DNA of 64,000 bases from Actinomycetospora sp. TBRC 11914 (GCF_012933465.1 NZ_JABBND010000013.1:120921-184920), one strand, 5' to 3'. Positions 32,541 to 42,279 are shown, counted from the first letter of the stretch. The notes: generated by a model not told the origin, from the letters alone. Numbers and translations: made by a program.

Positions 32541-33737
32541 GTGACGATCGCCCGGCCGCCGAGGACCCCCGCCATCCGCGCCCAGGTGCCGCCGTTCCAC
32601 GTCATGGACGTCTGGGCGGCCGCCGCCGAGCGCCAGCGCACCCACGGCGACCTGGTCAACCTCTCCGCCGGACAGCCCTCGACCCCGGCGCCCATCGACG
32701 TCCGCGACGCGGCCGCGACGGCGCTCGAGGAGCAGATCCTCGGCTACTCCGGCTCGCTGGGCGTCCCCGAGCTCCGGGCCGCGATCGCCGCCCACCACCG
32801 CCGCCGCTACGGCGACGAGTCGGTGACCGCCGACGACGTCGTCGTCACCACCGGCGGCTCGGGCGGGTTCCTGCTGAGCTTCCTCGCGGCGTTCGACGCC
32901 GGCGACACGGTCGTCCTCGCCCGCCCCGGCTACCCCTGCTACCGGAACATCCTCGCGAGCCTGGGGTGCCGCGTCGTCGAGCTCCCGACGGGGCCCGGGA
33001 CCCGCTTCCAGCCGACGGTCGCGATGCTCGACGAGCTCGACGAGGCCCCGGCCGGGCTGATCGTCGCGAGCCCCGCGAACCCGACCGGCACCGTCATCGA
33101 CCCCGCCGAGCTGGCGGCGCTGTCCCGGTGGTGCGACGAGCACGGCACGCAGCTGATCAGCGACGAGATCTACCACGGCATCGAGTACGACTCCGGGGAC
33201 CCGACGAGCCCCCGCTCCGAGACGGCCTGGAACACCGGCCACGAGGCCGTCGTCGTCACGAGCTTCTCGAAGTACTGGTCGATGACCGGCTGGCGGCTGG
33301 GGTGGCTGCTCGTCCCCGAGCGGCTCCGCCGGGCCGTCGACGTGATCTCCGGGAACTTCACCGTGTGCGCGCCGGTCCCGGCCCAGATGGCGGCGCTGGC
33401 GGCGTTCACCGAGGCCTCCTACGCCGAGGCCGACTCCCACGTCGAGCGGTACGCGGTCAACCGGGCGCTGCTGCTCGAGGGCCTGCCGCAGATCGGCATC
33501 ACCCGTCTCGCGCCGGCCGACGGCGCGTTCTACGTGTACGCCGACGTCGGGCACCACACCGACGACACGCTGGCGTTCGGGCAGCGCATCCTCGCCGAGA
33601 CCGGCGTCGCGGTGGCCCCGGGCATCGACTTCGACCCGGTCGACGGCCACACCTGGATCCGGCTCTCGTTCGCCGGCGCCACCGACGACGTCCGCGAGGC
33701 CCTGGTCCGGCTGGGCCGCTGGCTGCCGACGATCTAG
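32541..33737 (+). CDS. Class I/II PLP-dependent aminotransferase
   Basis: Fold-type I transaminase of 398 residues; the substrate is unknown. Conserved features are GYSGSLGVPELR, SPANPTGTV, SDEIYHGI, the Schiff-base lysine in SFSKYWSMTGWRLGW (Lys244) and the carboxylate-binding Arg in WIRLSFAG. It most resembles aspartate/aromatic-type enzymes. I chose the GTG preceded by GGTGGAG at 32531-32537; an in-frame GTG at 32532 is the alternative. It lies between the WXG100 cassette and the nitrile hydratase operon with a 169-base gap to the latter. Confidence 0.88.
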   Translation: MTIARPPRTPAIRAQVPPFHVMDVWAAAAERQRTHGDLVNLSAGQPSTPAPIDVRDAAATALEEQILGYSGSLGVPELRAAIAAHHRRRYGDESVTADDVVVTTGGSGGFLLSFLAAFDAGDTVVLARPGYPCYRNILASLGCRVVELPTGPGTRFQPTVAMLDELDEAPAGLIVASPANPTGTVIDPAELAALSRWCDEHGTQLISDEIYHGIEYDSGDPTSPRSETAWNTGHEAVVVTSFSKYWSMTGWRLGWLLVPERLRRAVDVISGNFTVCAPVPAQMAALAAFTEASYAEADSHVERYAVNRALLLEGLPQIGITRLAPADGAFYVYADVGHHTDDTLAFGQRILAETGVAVAPGIDFDPVDGHTWIRLSFAGATDDVREALVRLGRWLPTI

Positions 33738-33853
33738 CGGCGTCCCGACGGCGGGTGTGACCACGATCTCGGCCCCTCCCGGGCTGTCCCCGGGACCGCA
33801 CGGTGGCGATGATGCACCGCGGAACGGTCCGACCCGCAACGGCGCGAGTCAGC

Positions 33854-33879
33854 CCGCCCGGGGGTGTGTCCCCGGGCGG
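33854..33879 (+). promoter_or_regulatory. Leader hairpin before the nitrile hydratase operon
   Basis: A perfect 10-bp stem (CCGCCCGGGG with CCCCGGGCGG) with a 6-base GTGTGT loop, ending 13 bases before the GGGAGGAG ribosome-binding site of the beta-subunit gene. It could terminate upstream transcription or regulate the operon leader. I find no cobalamin-box riboswitch sequence in this gap. Confidence 0.55.
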
Positions 33880-33906
33880 CATCGAGCGACGACGGGAGGA
33901 GCCGCG

Positions 33907-34587
33907 GTGGATCCGCTGGCCGACATGGGGGGATCCCCGGGGTGGGGGCCCGCGAAGGTGCCGGACCCCGACGAGGCCCCGTTCGCCGAGCCCTGGGAGG
34001 GGCGCAGCTTCGCGCTGACCCTGCTCACGATGAACCGGGTGTCCGGGCGCAACCTCGACGCGTTCCGCTACGCCCTGGAGCGGCTCGACCCGGTCTCCTA
34101 CCTCGCGGACGGGTACTACGGCCGCTGGCTCAACGCCGCCGAGCTCATGCTCACCGACAGCGCGGTGCTCGCCCCGGGGGCCGTCGACGCGCGGGCCCGG
34201 CGACTGGCGGGCGAGGAGGTCGAGGAGCCCGCCTTCCCGGAGCCGGCCAGGCCGGACTACGCCCCCACCGGCCCGGGGTCGCTGCGCGAGGTCGAGGGCC
34301 CGCCCGCGTTCGCCGTCGGCGGCGCGGTGGTCACCGCGGACCTGCGCCCCCGCGGCCCGTCCAAGCTCCCCGGGTACCTGCGCCGGCGGCGCGGGACGAT
34401 CACCGCGGTCCGGCCGGGCCACCTGCTGCCCGACACCCATGCGGTGTTCGAGGGGGAGAACCCGCAGTACGTCTACACCGTCGGCTTCCCCTCGACCGAG
34501 CTGTGGGGCCCCGACGCCGAGCCGTTCACGCTGCACGCCGACCTGTTCGAGAGCTATCTGATCCCGGAGAGCGAGGCCGACCGGTGA
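33907..34587 (+). CDS. nthB: Nitrile hydratase beta subunit
   Basis: Structural subunit of the enzyme that hydrates nitriles to amides. 226 residues, normal for the family. The N-terminus MGGSPGWGP aligns with the conserved GGxxGxGP start of beta subunits. [34 protein letters not shown] and the C-terminal SH3-like barrel ([20 protein letters not shown]) are all present. GTG start with a GGGAGGAG ribosome-binding site. The order beta-alpha-activator with GTGA overlaps is that of cobalt-type operons. No amidase gene is in the window. Confidence 0.9.
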   Translation: MDPLADMGGSPGWGPAKVPDPDEAPFAEPWEGRSFALTLLTMNRVSGRNLDAFRYALERLDPVSYLADGYYGRWLNAAELMLTDSAVLAPGAVDARARRLAGEEVEEPAFPEPARPDYAPTGPGSLREVEGPPAFAVGGAVVTADLRPRGPSKLPGYLRRRRGTITAVRPGHLLPDTHAVFEGENPQYVYTVGFPSTELWGPDAEPFTLHADLFESYLIPESEADR

Positions 34588-35174
34588 GCGCTGCCGCCGA
34601 ACGCCCGTCGCCCGCCCTGCGCACAGAGGCCATGGAGGCCCTCCTCGTGGAGCGCGGGCTGGTCGACCCGGCCGTGATGGACAGGTTCATCACCACCTAC
34701 GAGCGCGACGTGGGCCCGCTCAACGGGGCGAAGGTCGTCGCGCGGGCCTGGACCGACCCGGAGTACCGGGAGCGCCTGCTCGCCGACGGCACCCCGGCGA
34801 TCGCCGAGCTCGGGTTCGGCGGGCCCCAGGGCGAGCACATCGTGGTCCTGGAGCAGACCGACGACGTCCACCACGTCGTCGTCTGCACCCTCTGCTCCTG
34901 CTACCCGTGGCCGGTCCTCGGCCTGCCGCCGAGCTGGTACAAGGACCCGGCCTACCGGGCGCGGGTGGTGCGCGAGCCGCGGACCGTGCTGTACGAGATG
35001 GGCCTGGACCTCCCGGCCGGGAAGCGGATCGAGGTCTGGGACTCGTCGGCCGAGGTGCGCTACCTGGTGCTGCCCCAGCGCCCCGCGGGCACCGACGGCT
35101 GGGACGCCGACGCGCTCGCGGGGCTGGTCACCCGCGACGCCATGGTGGGCGTCGCGACCGTGGCGGCCCCGTGA
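34584..35174 (+). CDS. nthA: Nitrile hydratase alpha subunit, cobalt type
   Basis: Catalytic subunit with the metal claw CTLCSC (Cys101, Cys104, Ser105, Cys106). Thr between the first Cys and Leu marks the cobalt-binding type, whereas iron enzymes have Ser. 196 residues. Other family features are [36 protein letters not shown] and the [10 protein letters not shown] stretch. The outer cysteines are normally oxidised to sulfinate and sulfenate. Coupled by GTGA overlaps to the beta gene upstream and the activator downstream. Confidence 0.94.
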   Translation: MSAAAERPSPALRTEAMEALLVERGLVDPAVMDRFITTYERDVGPLNGAKVVARAWTDPEYRERLLADGTPAIAELGFGGPQGEHIVVLEQTDDVHHVVVCTLCSCYPWPVLGLPPSWYKDPAYRARVVREPRTVLYEMGLDLPAGKRIEVWDSSAEVRYLVLPQRPAGTDGWDADALAGLVTRDAMVGVATVAAP

Positions 35175-35542
35175 GCGCGCCGCCGGGGCAGGCCCGGCTC
35201 GACGTCGCCGGGCCGGCCGCGCCGCCGCGCAGCAACGGCGAGCTCGTCTTCGCCGAGCCCTGGGAGAGCCGGGCGTTCGGGATGGCGGTGGCCCTGGCCG
35301 ACGCCGGGCTGTTCGGCTGGGACGACTTCCGGGACCGGCTGATCGGGCGCATCGGGGCGTGGGAGGCCGAGCACGGCGTCGACGCCCCGGACTTCCGGTA
35401 CTACGCCTGCTGGCTGGACGCCCTGGAGGACGTGCTCGTCGACGGCGCGGCGCTGACCGCCGGCGACGTGGCCGCGCGGTCCGCCGCGTTCGCGGAGCGG
35501 CCCGCGGGCCACGACCACGACCACGCCGACCACGCCCACTGA
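35171..35542 (+). CDS. Nitrile hydratase accessory/activator protein with His-rich tail
   Basis: A 123-residue beta-subunit-like protein ([19 protein letters not shown], then [15 protein letters not shown]) that acts as a self-subunit-swapping or metal-delivery chaperone for the alpha subunit in cobalt-type systems. It ends in a metal-binding tail [10 protein letters not shown], fitting cobalt supply. Coupled to the alpha gene by GTGA. The stop lies 17 bases from the stop of the convergent molybdopterin enzyme. Confidence 0.88.
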   Translation: MSAPPGQARLDVAGPAAPPRSNGELVFAEPWESRAFGMAVALADAGLFGWDDFRDRLIGRIGAWEAEHGVDAPDFRYYACWLDALEDVLVDGAALTAGDVAARSAAFAERPAGHDHDHADHAH

Positions 35543-35559
35543 CGTCGGGACCCGGAGCG

Positions 35560-37836
35560 TCAGGCCTCCCCCGGAGGCTCGTGGGAGCGGATGGGCGTCA
35601 CCGGGCCCTCCCACCGTTCGATCTCCACGAGCACCCGGGCCCCGCTGCACCCCTGCGAGAGCGACGACGACCCGACGTCGGGCGTGAGCACGTTGACGTT
35701 CCCCGCCGCGCACAGCACCGGCTCCACGCCGGGGACGGGGGAGAACCAGGCGCCGGTGGACATCTGCACCACCCCGGGCAGCAGGTCGTCGGTCAGCGTG
35801 ACGCCGCCGAGGCAGGCGCCGCGGTCGTTGAACACGCGGACCACGTCGCCGTCGGCCAGCCCGCGCGCCGCGGCGTCGGCCGTCGTCATCCGCACGGGCT
35901 CCCGCGCGGCGACCTTCGACCCCCGGCTGTGCGGGCCGAAGTCGAGCTGGCTGTGCAGGCGGGTGGCCGGGTTGTTCGCGAGCAGCACGAGCGGGAACCG
36001 GGCGGCCCGCGGCGAGCCCGCCCACTCCGTCGGCTCGTGCCAGACGGGGTGACCGGGACAGTCGGCGTACCCGAACGACGCGATCCGGGCCGAGGCCAGC
36101 TCGATCCGCCCGCTCGGTGTCGCGAGCGGGCGGCCGGTCGGGTCGGCGCGGAACTCCGCGAGGAGCGTCGACGGCACGAGTGCCGGGGCGTCGGTCCGTC
36201 CGGCCGCCCAGAACGCGTCGAAGTCCGGCCGCCCGGGGGTCGTGGCGCGCCACTGCTCGTAGAGGTGGCGCAGCCACTGCGCGGCGGTGCGTCCCTCGGT
36301 GTAGCGCTCGGCCACGCCCAGCTCGCCGGCCAGGGCGGCGAAGATCGTGTAGTCGTCCCGGGCCCCGGCGTGGGGCGGTGCGGCCGCGCGCATCGCGGTG
36401 ATCACCGGCTCGGTCCGCGAGGCCCCGATGTCGTCGCGCTCGAGCGTGACGGTGGCCGGGAGCACGACGTCGGCGTGACGGGCCGTGGACGTCCAGTACG
36501 GCTCGTGCACCACGACGGTCGGGACCCGGCGCCACGCCTCGCGCAGCCGGCCGAGGTCCTGGTGGTGGTGGAACGGGTTGCCACCGCACCAGTAGACGAG
36601 CTCGATCGACGGGTACCGGTGCGTCGCGCCGTCGTAGGGGTACTCGCCGCCCGGTCGGAGCAGCATGTCCGCGATCCGCGCCACCGGGATGCGCGTCCGG
36701 CACGCGTTCACGCCCTGGGGCAGCGTCGGGATCGGGCCCGTGTGGGCGGGGTGGCCGTTGTCGCCGACCGACCCGTAGCCGTGCCCGAACCCTCCGCCGG
36801 GCAGCCCGATCTGGCCGAGCAGGGCGGCCAGCAGGACCCCCGCCCACACCGGCTGCTCCCCGAACTCGGCCCGCTGCAGCGAGAAGGTGACGGTGATCAT
36901 CGTGCGCCGCTCGGCCATCCGCCGGGCCAGCGCCACGATCTCCCCCGCCTCCACCCCGCAGATCGGCGCCGCCCAGGCCGCCGACCGCGGCACCCCGTCG
37001 GTCCGTCCGAGCAGGTAGCCGATCGCGGTGTCGGCGCCGGTGCAGTGGGTCCGCAGGAACGCCTCGTCGTGCAGCCCGGCGACCACCAGCTCGTGGCCGA
37101 GGGCCAGCAGCAGCGCCGTGTCCGAGCCGGGCCGCACCGGGAGCCACCGGCCGTGCACCTCGGCGGGCAGGTCCCGGCGGTCGGGGCCGACCAGGACGAA
37201 CTCCGTCCCGCGGCGCGCCATCGCGGTGAGCGCGCTCCCCGTGGTGTGCGCCGTGCGACCGCCCGGCGCGACCGCGGTGTTCTTGGCGGGCACGCCGCCC
37301 ACGCACACCATCAGGGTGGTGTGCTCCACCAGGACGTCCCAGCTGGTCAGCCCGCGCAGCACCGTCGCGCCGCCCCCGAGGACGTGGGGGAGCAGGACCT
37401 CCGCGGTGCCCGCGCTGTAGGTGTTGACCGAGGCGACGTAGCCGCCGAGGGCACCCAGGAACCGGTGGACCTGGCCCTGCGCGTGGTGGAACCGTCCCGC
37501 GCTCGACCACCCGTACGAGCCCCCGAACACCGACTCCGGCCCGGACCGGTCGTACACGCGTCGCAGCTCGCCGGCGAGCAGCGGGATCACGTCGTCCCAC
37601 CCGACGGGCACGAACCGGTCCTCCCCCCGGCGCGGGTCCGCGCCCGGGCCGTCGCGCAGCCAGCCCTCGCGCACCATCGGGGTCGTGGTGCGCAGGGGGT
37701 GGCGCAGCGACCCGACGACGTTGTCGAGCAGCGGGGACGGGCACGGGTCGTCCGGGGCCGGGCGGACCGCGGTCACCTCGCCGTGGGTGATCTCGGGGGA
37801 GTAGGCGCCCCAGTGCGCGAGGTGGTCGGGGCTCAC
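35560..37836 (-). CDS. Molybdopterin S/N-oxide reductase-like enzyme (BisC/DMSO reductase family)
   Basis: Molybdenum enzyme of 758 residues resembling biotin-sulfoxide and TMAO/DMSO reductases. It has SYGWSSAGRFHH (Tyr108 and Trp110 as in DMSO reductase) and NTYSAG with Ser141 as expected Mo ligand. No N-terminal iron-sulfur cysteines and no Tat signal are seen, so it should be cytoplasmic like BisC. The C-terminal MGD-binding domain includes NNPATRLHSQLDFG. Start GTG overlaps the stop of the PucR-like regulator upstream. A role in reducing or removing an oxidised sulfur or nitrogen compound is inferred. Confidence 0.85.
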   Translation of the reverse strand: MSPDHLAHWGAYSPEITHGEVTAVRPAPDDPCPSPLLDNVVGSLRHPLRTTTPMVREGWLRDGPGADPRRGEDRFVPVGWDDVIPLLAGELRRVYDRSGPESVFGGSYGWSSAGRFHHAQGQVHRFLGALGGYVASVNTYSAGTAEVLLPHVLGGGATVLRGLTSWDVLVEHTTLMVCVGGVPAKNTAVAPGGRTAHTTGSALTAMARRGTEFVLVGPDRRDLPAEVHGRWLPVRPGSDTALLLALGHELVVAGLHDEAFLRTHCTGADTAIGYLLGRTDGVPRSAAWAAPICGVEAGEIVALARRMAERRTMITVTFSLQRAEFGEQPVWAGVLLAALLGQIGLPGGGFGHGYGSVGDNGHPAHTGPIPTLPQGVNACRTRIPVARIADMLLRPGGEYPYDGATHRYPSIELVYWCGGNPFHHHQDLGRLREAWRRVPTVVVHEPYWTSTARHADVVLPATVTLERDDIGASRTEPVITAMRAAAPPHAGARDDYTIFAALAGELGVAERYTEGRTAAQWLRHLYEQWRATTPGRPDFDAFWAAGRTDAPALVPSTLLAEFRADPTGRPLATPSGRIELASARIASFGYADCPGHPVWHEPTEWAGSPRAARFPLVLLANNPATRLHSQLDFGPHSRGSKVAAREPVRMTTADAAARGLADGDVVRVFNDRGACLGGVTLTDDLLPGVVQMSTGAWFSPVPGVEPVLCAAGNVNVLTPDVGSSSLSQGCSGARVLVEIERWEGPVTPIRSHEPPGEA

Positions 37837-39491
37837 CGGCTCGTGCGCAGGACGTCGAGCGTGCGCCAGGCCCGCGTCGCCAGGTGGAGGTTGAACCAGA
37901 CGTCCGGGTCGTTGAGGTCGACCTCGGCGATCTGCCGGATGCGCTGGAGGCGGTACTTGAGCGTGTTGCGGTGGACGATGAGCGACTTCGCGGTGAGCTC
38001 GTAGTTGCCGCCGCGCTCCAGGTGGTGGGCGAGGGTGCGGACCAGTTCCGAGCTGCGGCACGCGTCGTACTCGAGCAGCTTGCCCAGCCAGCGCTGCACG
38101 AACCGCTCGACCTCGCCGAGGTCCTCGACGCCCACCAGCAGCTGGTAGACCCCGAGGTCGTCGAACCGGACCGCGCGGTCGTCCTGCTCCGCCTGCGCGG
38201 GGAGACGCAGCGCCAGCCGCGCCTGCCGGTAGGAGCGGGGGAAGTCGCCCACCTGGTCGCAGCGCTGTCCGACGCCCATCCGGGCCCGACCGCCCCCCAT
38301 CTCGCGCAGCACGGCGCGCCGGAGGTGCTCCCAGTCCGGTTCGCTGTCCGCGAGCAGGACCACCTCGTCGCGGCGGGCGACGACGAGCGAGCCGGCCGGC
38401 TCGTCGCGCGCGGCCCGGCGGACCGCCTGGAAGAGGACGTCGTCGTCGTGCGCCCGCCCGTGCCCGGCCCGGCCCTCGACGACGACGACCCGGTGCGGGC
38501 GCTGCAGGTCGTAGCCCAGCGCCATCGCCCGGGCGAGGCTGGACTCCTCGTCGGTGCCGCCGAGCAGCTCGTCGACCACGTCGCGGCGCAGCCGCAGCTC
38601 GCTCTCGGCGAGGCTGCGGACCCGCGCGAGCTCCATCGCGAGAATGGTCGCCGAGTGCTCCAGCGCCATCAGCTCGGCCTCGCCGGCGCGGTGCTCGGGG
38701 TCGCGCAGCACGATCGCGCCGAGGGTGTCGCCCTGCGGATGGGCGAGGGCGAGGACCTGGGCGCCGTGGCGCAGGGGCCGGGCCTCGCGGGCGGCGCGGG
38801 CCAGCAGCCGCTCGCGGCAGGCCGGTGACTCCTTGGGGTACGGGGTGGGGCGCTCGGAGCCCGCCCACGCCTGGAGGTTGCCGTGGCGGTCCTCGATGGC
38901 CACGTCGAGGCCGGTCAGCTCGTGCACCGCGCGGGCGATCCCGTCCCGGCCCTCCCCGGACACGGCGACGGCCGTCAGCCGGCTGTGGATGTCCATGCTG
39001 CGCCGGAGTGCCTCGACGGTGCCCCGCAACCGGTCGTTGACCGCGACCAGCGTGGCCGCGGTGGCCTGTTCCTGGTCGTGGAGCCGGCGGTTGGCCAGCG
39101 CGTCCCCGGTCTGCTGGGCCAGCGCCCGGAGCAGGAACGTCTCCTCGCCGGAGAACTCCGTCGGTCCCGCGACGACGAGGTGCCCCAGGTGGTCGTCGGT
39201 CCGCCGCAGCGGCCAGGCCCAGGCGTGCCGCAGCCCGGCGACCGCCACCTCGCCCTCGGACGGCCCCAGCCCGGCGACGGCCGCCGCGAGCTCCCGGGGC
39301 TCCGTGTCCCCGGCCAGCACCACCCGGGCGTACCCGCACCGGGCCACCGACGGCGCGGCCCCGCTCGCGAGCAGGAGGATCTGCGCCTCGTCGGCGCCCT
39401 CGGCCATCATCTTCCCGAGCAGGAGCAGGCTGCGCATGCTCGAGAGCAGGGCGCGCTCCGTCCGGTCGGGCGGGGCCGCGGTGACCCTCAC
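37833..39491 (-). CDS. PucR/CdaR-type transcriptional regulator with GAF-like sensor
   Basis: A 552-residue regulator. The N-terminal sensory part has two GAF-like stretches (about 20-150 and 190-310). The C-terminal CdaR/PucR helix-turn-helix contains ELVRTLAHHLERGGNYELTA and the hallmark SLIVHRNTLKYRLQRIRQI. Members sense small metabolites and regulate catabolic genes. It sits in the middle of a fully overlapping three-gene operon with a MEDS protein before it and the molybdopterin enzyme after it. It probably controls that enzyme and perhaps the convergent nitrile hydratase operon. Confidence 0.85.
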   Translation of the reverse strand: MRVTAAPPDRTERALLSSMRSLLLLGKMMAEGADEAQILLLASGAAPSVARCGYARVVLAGDTEPRELAAAVAGLGPSEGEVAVAGLRHAWAWPLRRTDDHLGHLVVAGPTEFSGEETFLLRALAQQTGDALANRRLHDQEQATAATLVAVNDRLRGTVEALRRSMDIHSRLTAVAVSGEGRDGIARAVHELTGLDVAIEDRHGNLQAWAGSERPTPYPKESPACRERLLARAAREARPLRHGAQVLALAHPQGDTLGAIVLRDPEHRAGEAELMALEHSATILAMELARVRSLAESELRLRRDVVDELLGGTDEESSLARAMALGYDLQRPHRVVVVEGRAGHGRAHDDDVLFQAVRRAARDEPAGSLVVARRDEVVLLADSEPDWEHLRRAVLREMGGGRARMGVGQRCDQVGDFPRSYRQARLALRLPAQAEQDDRAVRFDDLGVYQLLVGVEDLGEVERFVQRWLGKLLEYDACRSSELVRTLAHHLERGGNYELTAKSLIVHRNTLKYRLQRIRQIAEVDLNDPDVWFNLHLATRAWRTLDVLRTSR

Positions 39492-40114
39492 GACGCGGTG
39501 GCCGGTCTCCGGCCGAGGTAGTCGTGCGGGTCGGTGTACCAGGGGTTCTCCACCAGCTGGCCGCCGATCAGCACGGCCGGGTGGGTCTGCAGGATCTCGA
39601 CGACGAGCTCCCCGTCGCTGAACCGCTCGAGGTCGTAGAGGCAGAGGGCGACGAGCGGGTAGCGCGGCAGGAAGTCGTTGAGCCGGGACTCGTAGGAGAG
39701 CAGCCCCTCGACGCCGGGCCGCCCGGAGAGGGCCCAGGTCATCTCGCCGACCGAGCGCACCGACGCGAAGCCGTCGCGCGTGACCGCGCCCCCGACCTCG
39801 GTCTCCCAGAACGCGAGCATCCGGTCGATGACGAAGCACCCGTCGGCGAGGTACGTCGACTCGGAGTCGGTCGACCGCAGGCACCCCCGCGCGAGCTCGG
39901 GGTCCGACACCGACTCCGCGAGCAGGTCGATCACCGCGGTCTCGGCCGCCGGATCGTCGGTCACGCACAGGCACATGTCGCCCGCGCGGAGGCCCTCGCG
40001 CAGGTAGGGCACCAGCAGGGCGTCACGCTGCTCCGGGCCGCGGTAGAAGGCACAGATGTGGTCGCCGGGCCGGAGCCGGACGCCGGGGAGCCCCATCGTC
40101 ATCGATGCCGCCAT
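39488..40114 (-). CDS. MEDS-domain sensory protein
   Basis: A 208-residue stand-alone MEDS (methanogen/methylotroph DcmR sensory) domain. GDHICAFYRGPEQRDALL matches the family's opening, and EGLRAGDMCLCVTD and the closing ALCLYDLERFSDGELVVEIL match its core. DcmR-type proteins sense halomethane or small-molecule stress, and stand-alone forms often accompany regulators. It is first in the operon and the following regulator starts inside its stop, which suggests a sensor-regulator pair. The 170 bases upstream (40115-40284) hold the promoter and no gene. Confidence 0.8.
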   Translation of the reverse strand: MAASMTMGLPGVRLRPGDHICAFYRGPEQRDALLVPYLREGLRAGDMCLCVTDDPAAETAVIDLLAESVSDPELARGCLRSTDSESTYLADGCFVIDRMLAFWETEVGGAVTRDGFASVRSVGEMTWALSGRPGVEGLLSYESRLNDFLPRYPLVALCLYDLERFSDGELVVEILQTHPAVLIGGQLVENPWYTDPHDYLGRRPATAS

Positions 40115-40284
40115 GACCTACCTCTGTGTCGTAGATCACACACCGTACTGCGGGACGAGGGTGTCCGGACAGGACCACACGGCCCTCGATCTGCGCCGGA
40201 CGCTACGGGGCCACCCGGGCCAGTGGCCTCGGCCACGAGGGACGGAACCCGGCCGCGGCATGGTCCCGCCGGGACGAGGACGGG

Positions 40285-42279
40285 TCAGCTCACCTTCCAG
40301 TCCACCGCGACGACGCCGGCGGGCGTCGCGAGCACCGGGTTCAGGTCGATCTCGCCGACGTCGCCCGCCACCAGCGCGTCGCCGGCCCCGACGATGGTGT
40401 CCGCGAGCGCGTCCAGGTCGACCGGCGCGGCGCCGCGCGCCCCGGTGAGCAGCGGGAATCCCCGGAGCCGGGTGAGCAGCTCCCGGGCGTCGGCCCGGTC
40501 CAGCGGGGCGAGGGCGAACGCGACGTCGGCGAGCACCTCGATCCAGATGCCGCCGAGGCCCACCATCACCACCGGCCCGAAGACCGGGTCCCGGAGCGCG
40601 CCGACGGCGACCTCGACGCCGGTCAGCTGCGGCTGCACGAGCACCGGGCCGTGGGCGAGCAGTTCCTGCGCCGCGGCGCGGACGTCCGCCGCGCCGGAGA
40701 GCCCGACCCGCACGCCGCCCAGCTCCGTCCGGTGCGCGACACCCGCGATCTTCACGACCACCGGGAACGTCGTGGCCGCCGCGACCGCCTCGTCGGGATC
40801 GGCGCAGGTGACCGACCGCGCGGTCGCGACGCCGAACCGCGCGAGGAACGCCGCCCCCGCCTCCGGGTCCAGCGGCGGGGGCGCCGCGACCGGGACGACC
40901 GGCCGGGGCGCGACGGGGCGGCGCTCGCGCCGGCGGGCCCAGCGCTGCGCGTGCCCGAGCGCCCGCGCCGTCCGGGCCGGCCACTCGAAGCAGGGCACCC
41001 CGCTCTCCTGGAGCAGGTCCGCGTTCGGGCGGGCGTCGCGCGGCGCGACCCAGCACACCGCGACCGGCACCTCGACCCCGTCGGCCCGCAGCGCCGCGAC
41101 GGCGTCCCGCAGCCCCTCGGCGGTCGCGGCGTCCATCGCCGCACGCTGCAGCAGCACGGGGACGACCACGTCGACCTCCCCGCTGCGCGCCAGCAGGTCG
41201 GTCAGCGCCGGGTAGAGCTCGGCGAAGCGCGACCACACCGGGGTCACGTCCACCGGGTTCACCGGGCTCGCGAAGGGGGGCAGCATCGCGCGGATCCGCT
41301 CCTGCAGCCCCGGTGACAGCGCCGGCACCGCGAGCCCCTCGTCGGCCAGGAGGTCGCACAGCTCCACGCCGACCCCGCCGGAGTTCGTGATCACCGCGAC
41401 CCGGTCACCCGTCGGGCGGGGCTGGCCGTCGAGCGCCCGGGCGACGTCGAGGAGCTCCTGTCCGGAGGCCACCTCGACGATGCCGGCCTGCCGGAACACG
41501 CCCTCCCAGACCGTCCGCGTCGCGGCCAGGGCGGCGGTGTGCGACGCGGCCGCGCGGACCCCGGCGTCCGACCGCCCGGTCTTCGCGACGATCACCGGCT
41601 TCTCGGCCCCGGTCCGCCGCGCGGCCTCCACGAACGCACGCCCGCCGAATTCGGAGGAGCACGCCGACAGGGACTCCAGGAGGAAGCACAGCGTCCGCGT
41701 CGCCGGGTCGGCGGCGAGCTCGCCGAGCAGCTCGGCGATGCTGACGTCGCAGGTGTTCCCGGGAGCGAGGATCTTGGCGAACCGGGTGCGCTCGTCGACG
41801 GCGAGGGTGCGGATCGCCATCCCGTACGCCCCGGACTGGCTGACCAGCGAGATCCCGCCGCCGCCGTCCGGGAGCCCGGTCGCCATCGACGCGTTCAGCG
41901 GCAGGTCGCAGTTCTGGATGCCGAAGCAGTTCGGGCCCACGACGCGCACGGACCCCGCGGCGGCGACCAGCTCCTCCTGCAGGGCGGCGCCGTCGGGACC
42001 GGTTTCGGCGAAGCCGCCCGAGAGGACCACCATCGCCTCGACGCCCGCCGCCGCCGCATCCGCGGCGACCGCGGGGACGGCCTTCGCCGGCACCGAGACG
42101 ACGGCGAGGTCGATCGGCCCCGCGACGTCGCGCAGCGACTCCCCGCCGCGCACCGGCACGACCTCGCCCGGGAAGTCGGCGAGGTTGGCGGCGAGCACCT
42201 GGCCGAGGCTCCCGGGCCGGTCGGAGGCGCCGACGAGCGCCACCCGCCGCGGGCGGAACAGCGCGTCGAGCAGGCTCAT
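40285..42279 (-). CDS. ADP(NDP)-forming acyl-CoA synthetase
   Basis: Makes or cleaves acyl-CoA thioesters with NDP formation. The 664 residues are a fused alpha-beta form. The N-terminal CoA-binding fold contains VALVGASDRPGSLG. The phosphohistidine loop is in ASHTAALA (His247). The C-terminal ATP-grasp domain contains PVVVKIAGVAHRTELGG and VGLGGIWIEVLADVAFALAP. Last gene of a six-gene leftward operon, overlapping the CoA-transferase beta gene by ATGA. In context it could trap the carboxylic product of the CoM pathway as a CoA ester. Confidence 0.88.
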   Translation of the reverse strand: MSLLDALFRPRRVALVGASDRPGSLGQVLAANLADFPGEVVPVRGGESLRDVAGPIDLAVVSVPAKAVPAVAADAAAAGVEAMVVLSGGFAETGPDGAALQEELVAAAGSVRVVGPNCFGIQNCDLPLNASMATGLPDGGGGISLVSQSGAYGMAIRTLAVDERTRFAKILAPGNTCDVSIAELLGELAADPATRTLCFLLESLSACSSEFGGRAFVEAARRTGAEKPVIVAKTGRSDAGVRAAASHTAALAATRTVWEGVFRQAGIVEVASGQELLDVARALDGQPRPTGDRVAVITNSGGVGVELCDLLADEGLAVPALSPGLQERIRAMLPPFASPVNPVDVTPVWSRFAELYPALTDLLARSGEVDVVVPVLLQRAAMDAATAEGLRDAVAALRADGVEVPVAVCWVAPRDARPNADLLQESGVPCFEWPARTARALGHAQRWARRRERRPVAPRPVVPVAAPPPLDPEAGAAFLARFGVATARSVTCADPDEAVAAATTFPVVVKIAGVAHRTELGGVRVGLSGAADVRAAAQELLAHGPVLVQPQLTGVEVAVGALRDPVFGPVVMVGLGGIWIEVLADVAFALAPLDRADARELLTRLRGFPLLTGARGAAPVDLDALADTIVGAGDALVAGDVGEIDLNPVLATPAGVVAVDWKVS

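Noticed and set aside
33738..33906. Cobalamin or cobalt riboswitch before the nitrile hydratase genes
   Set aside because: I could not find the conserved B12-box sequence. Only a simple hairpin is supported.
35560..39339. A 1259-residue frame suggesting a fusion of the molybdopterin enzyme with an upstream domain
   Set aside because: The upstream 500 residues are antisense-like Arg/Pro/Ala text in another frame of the PucR-type regulator. The GTGA overlap at 37836 gives a clean start.
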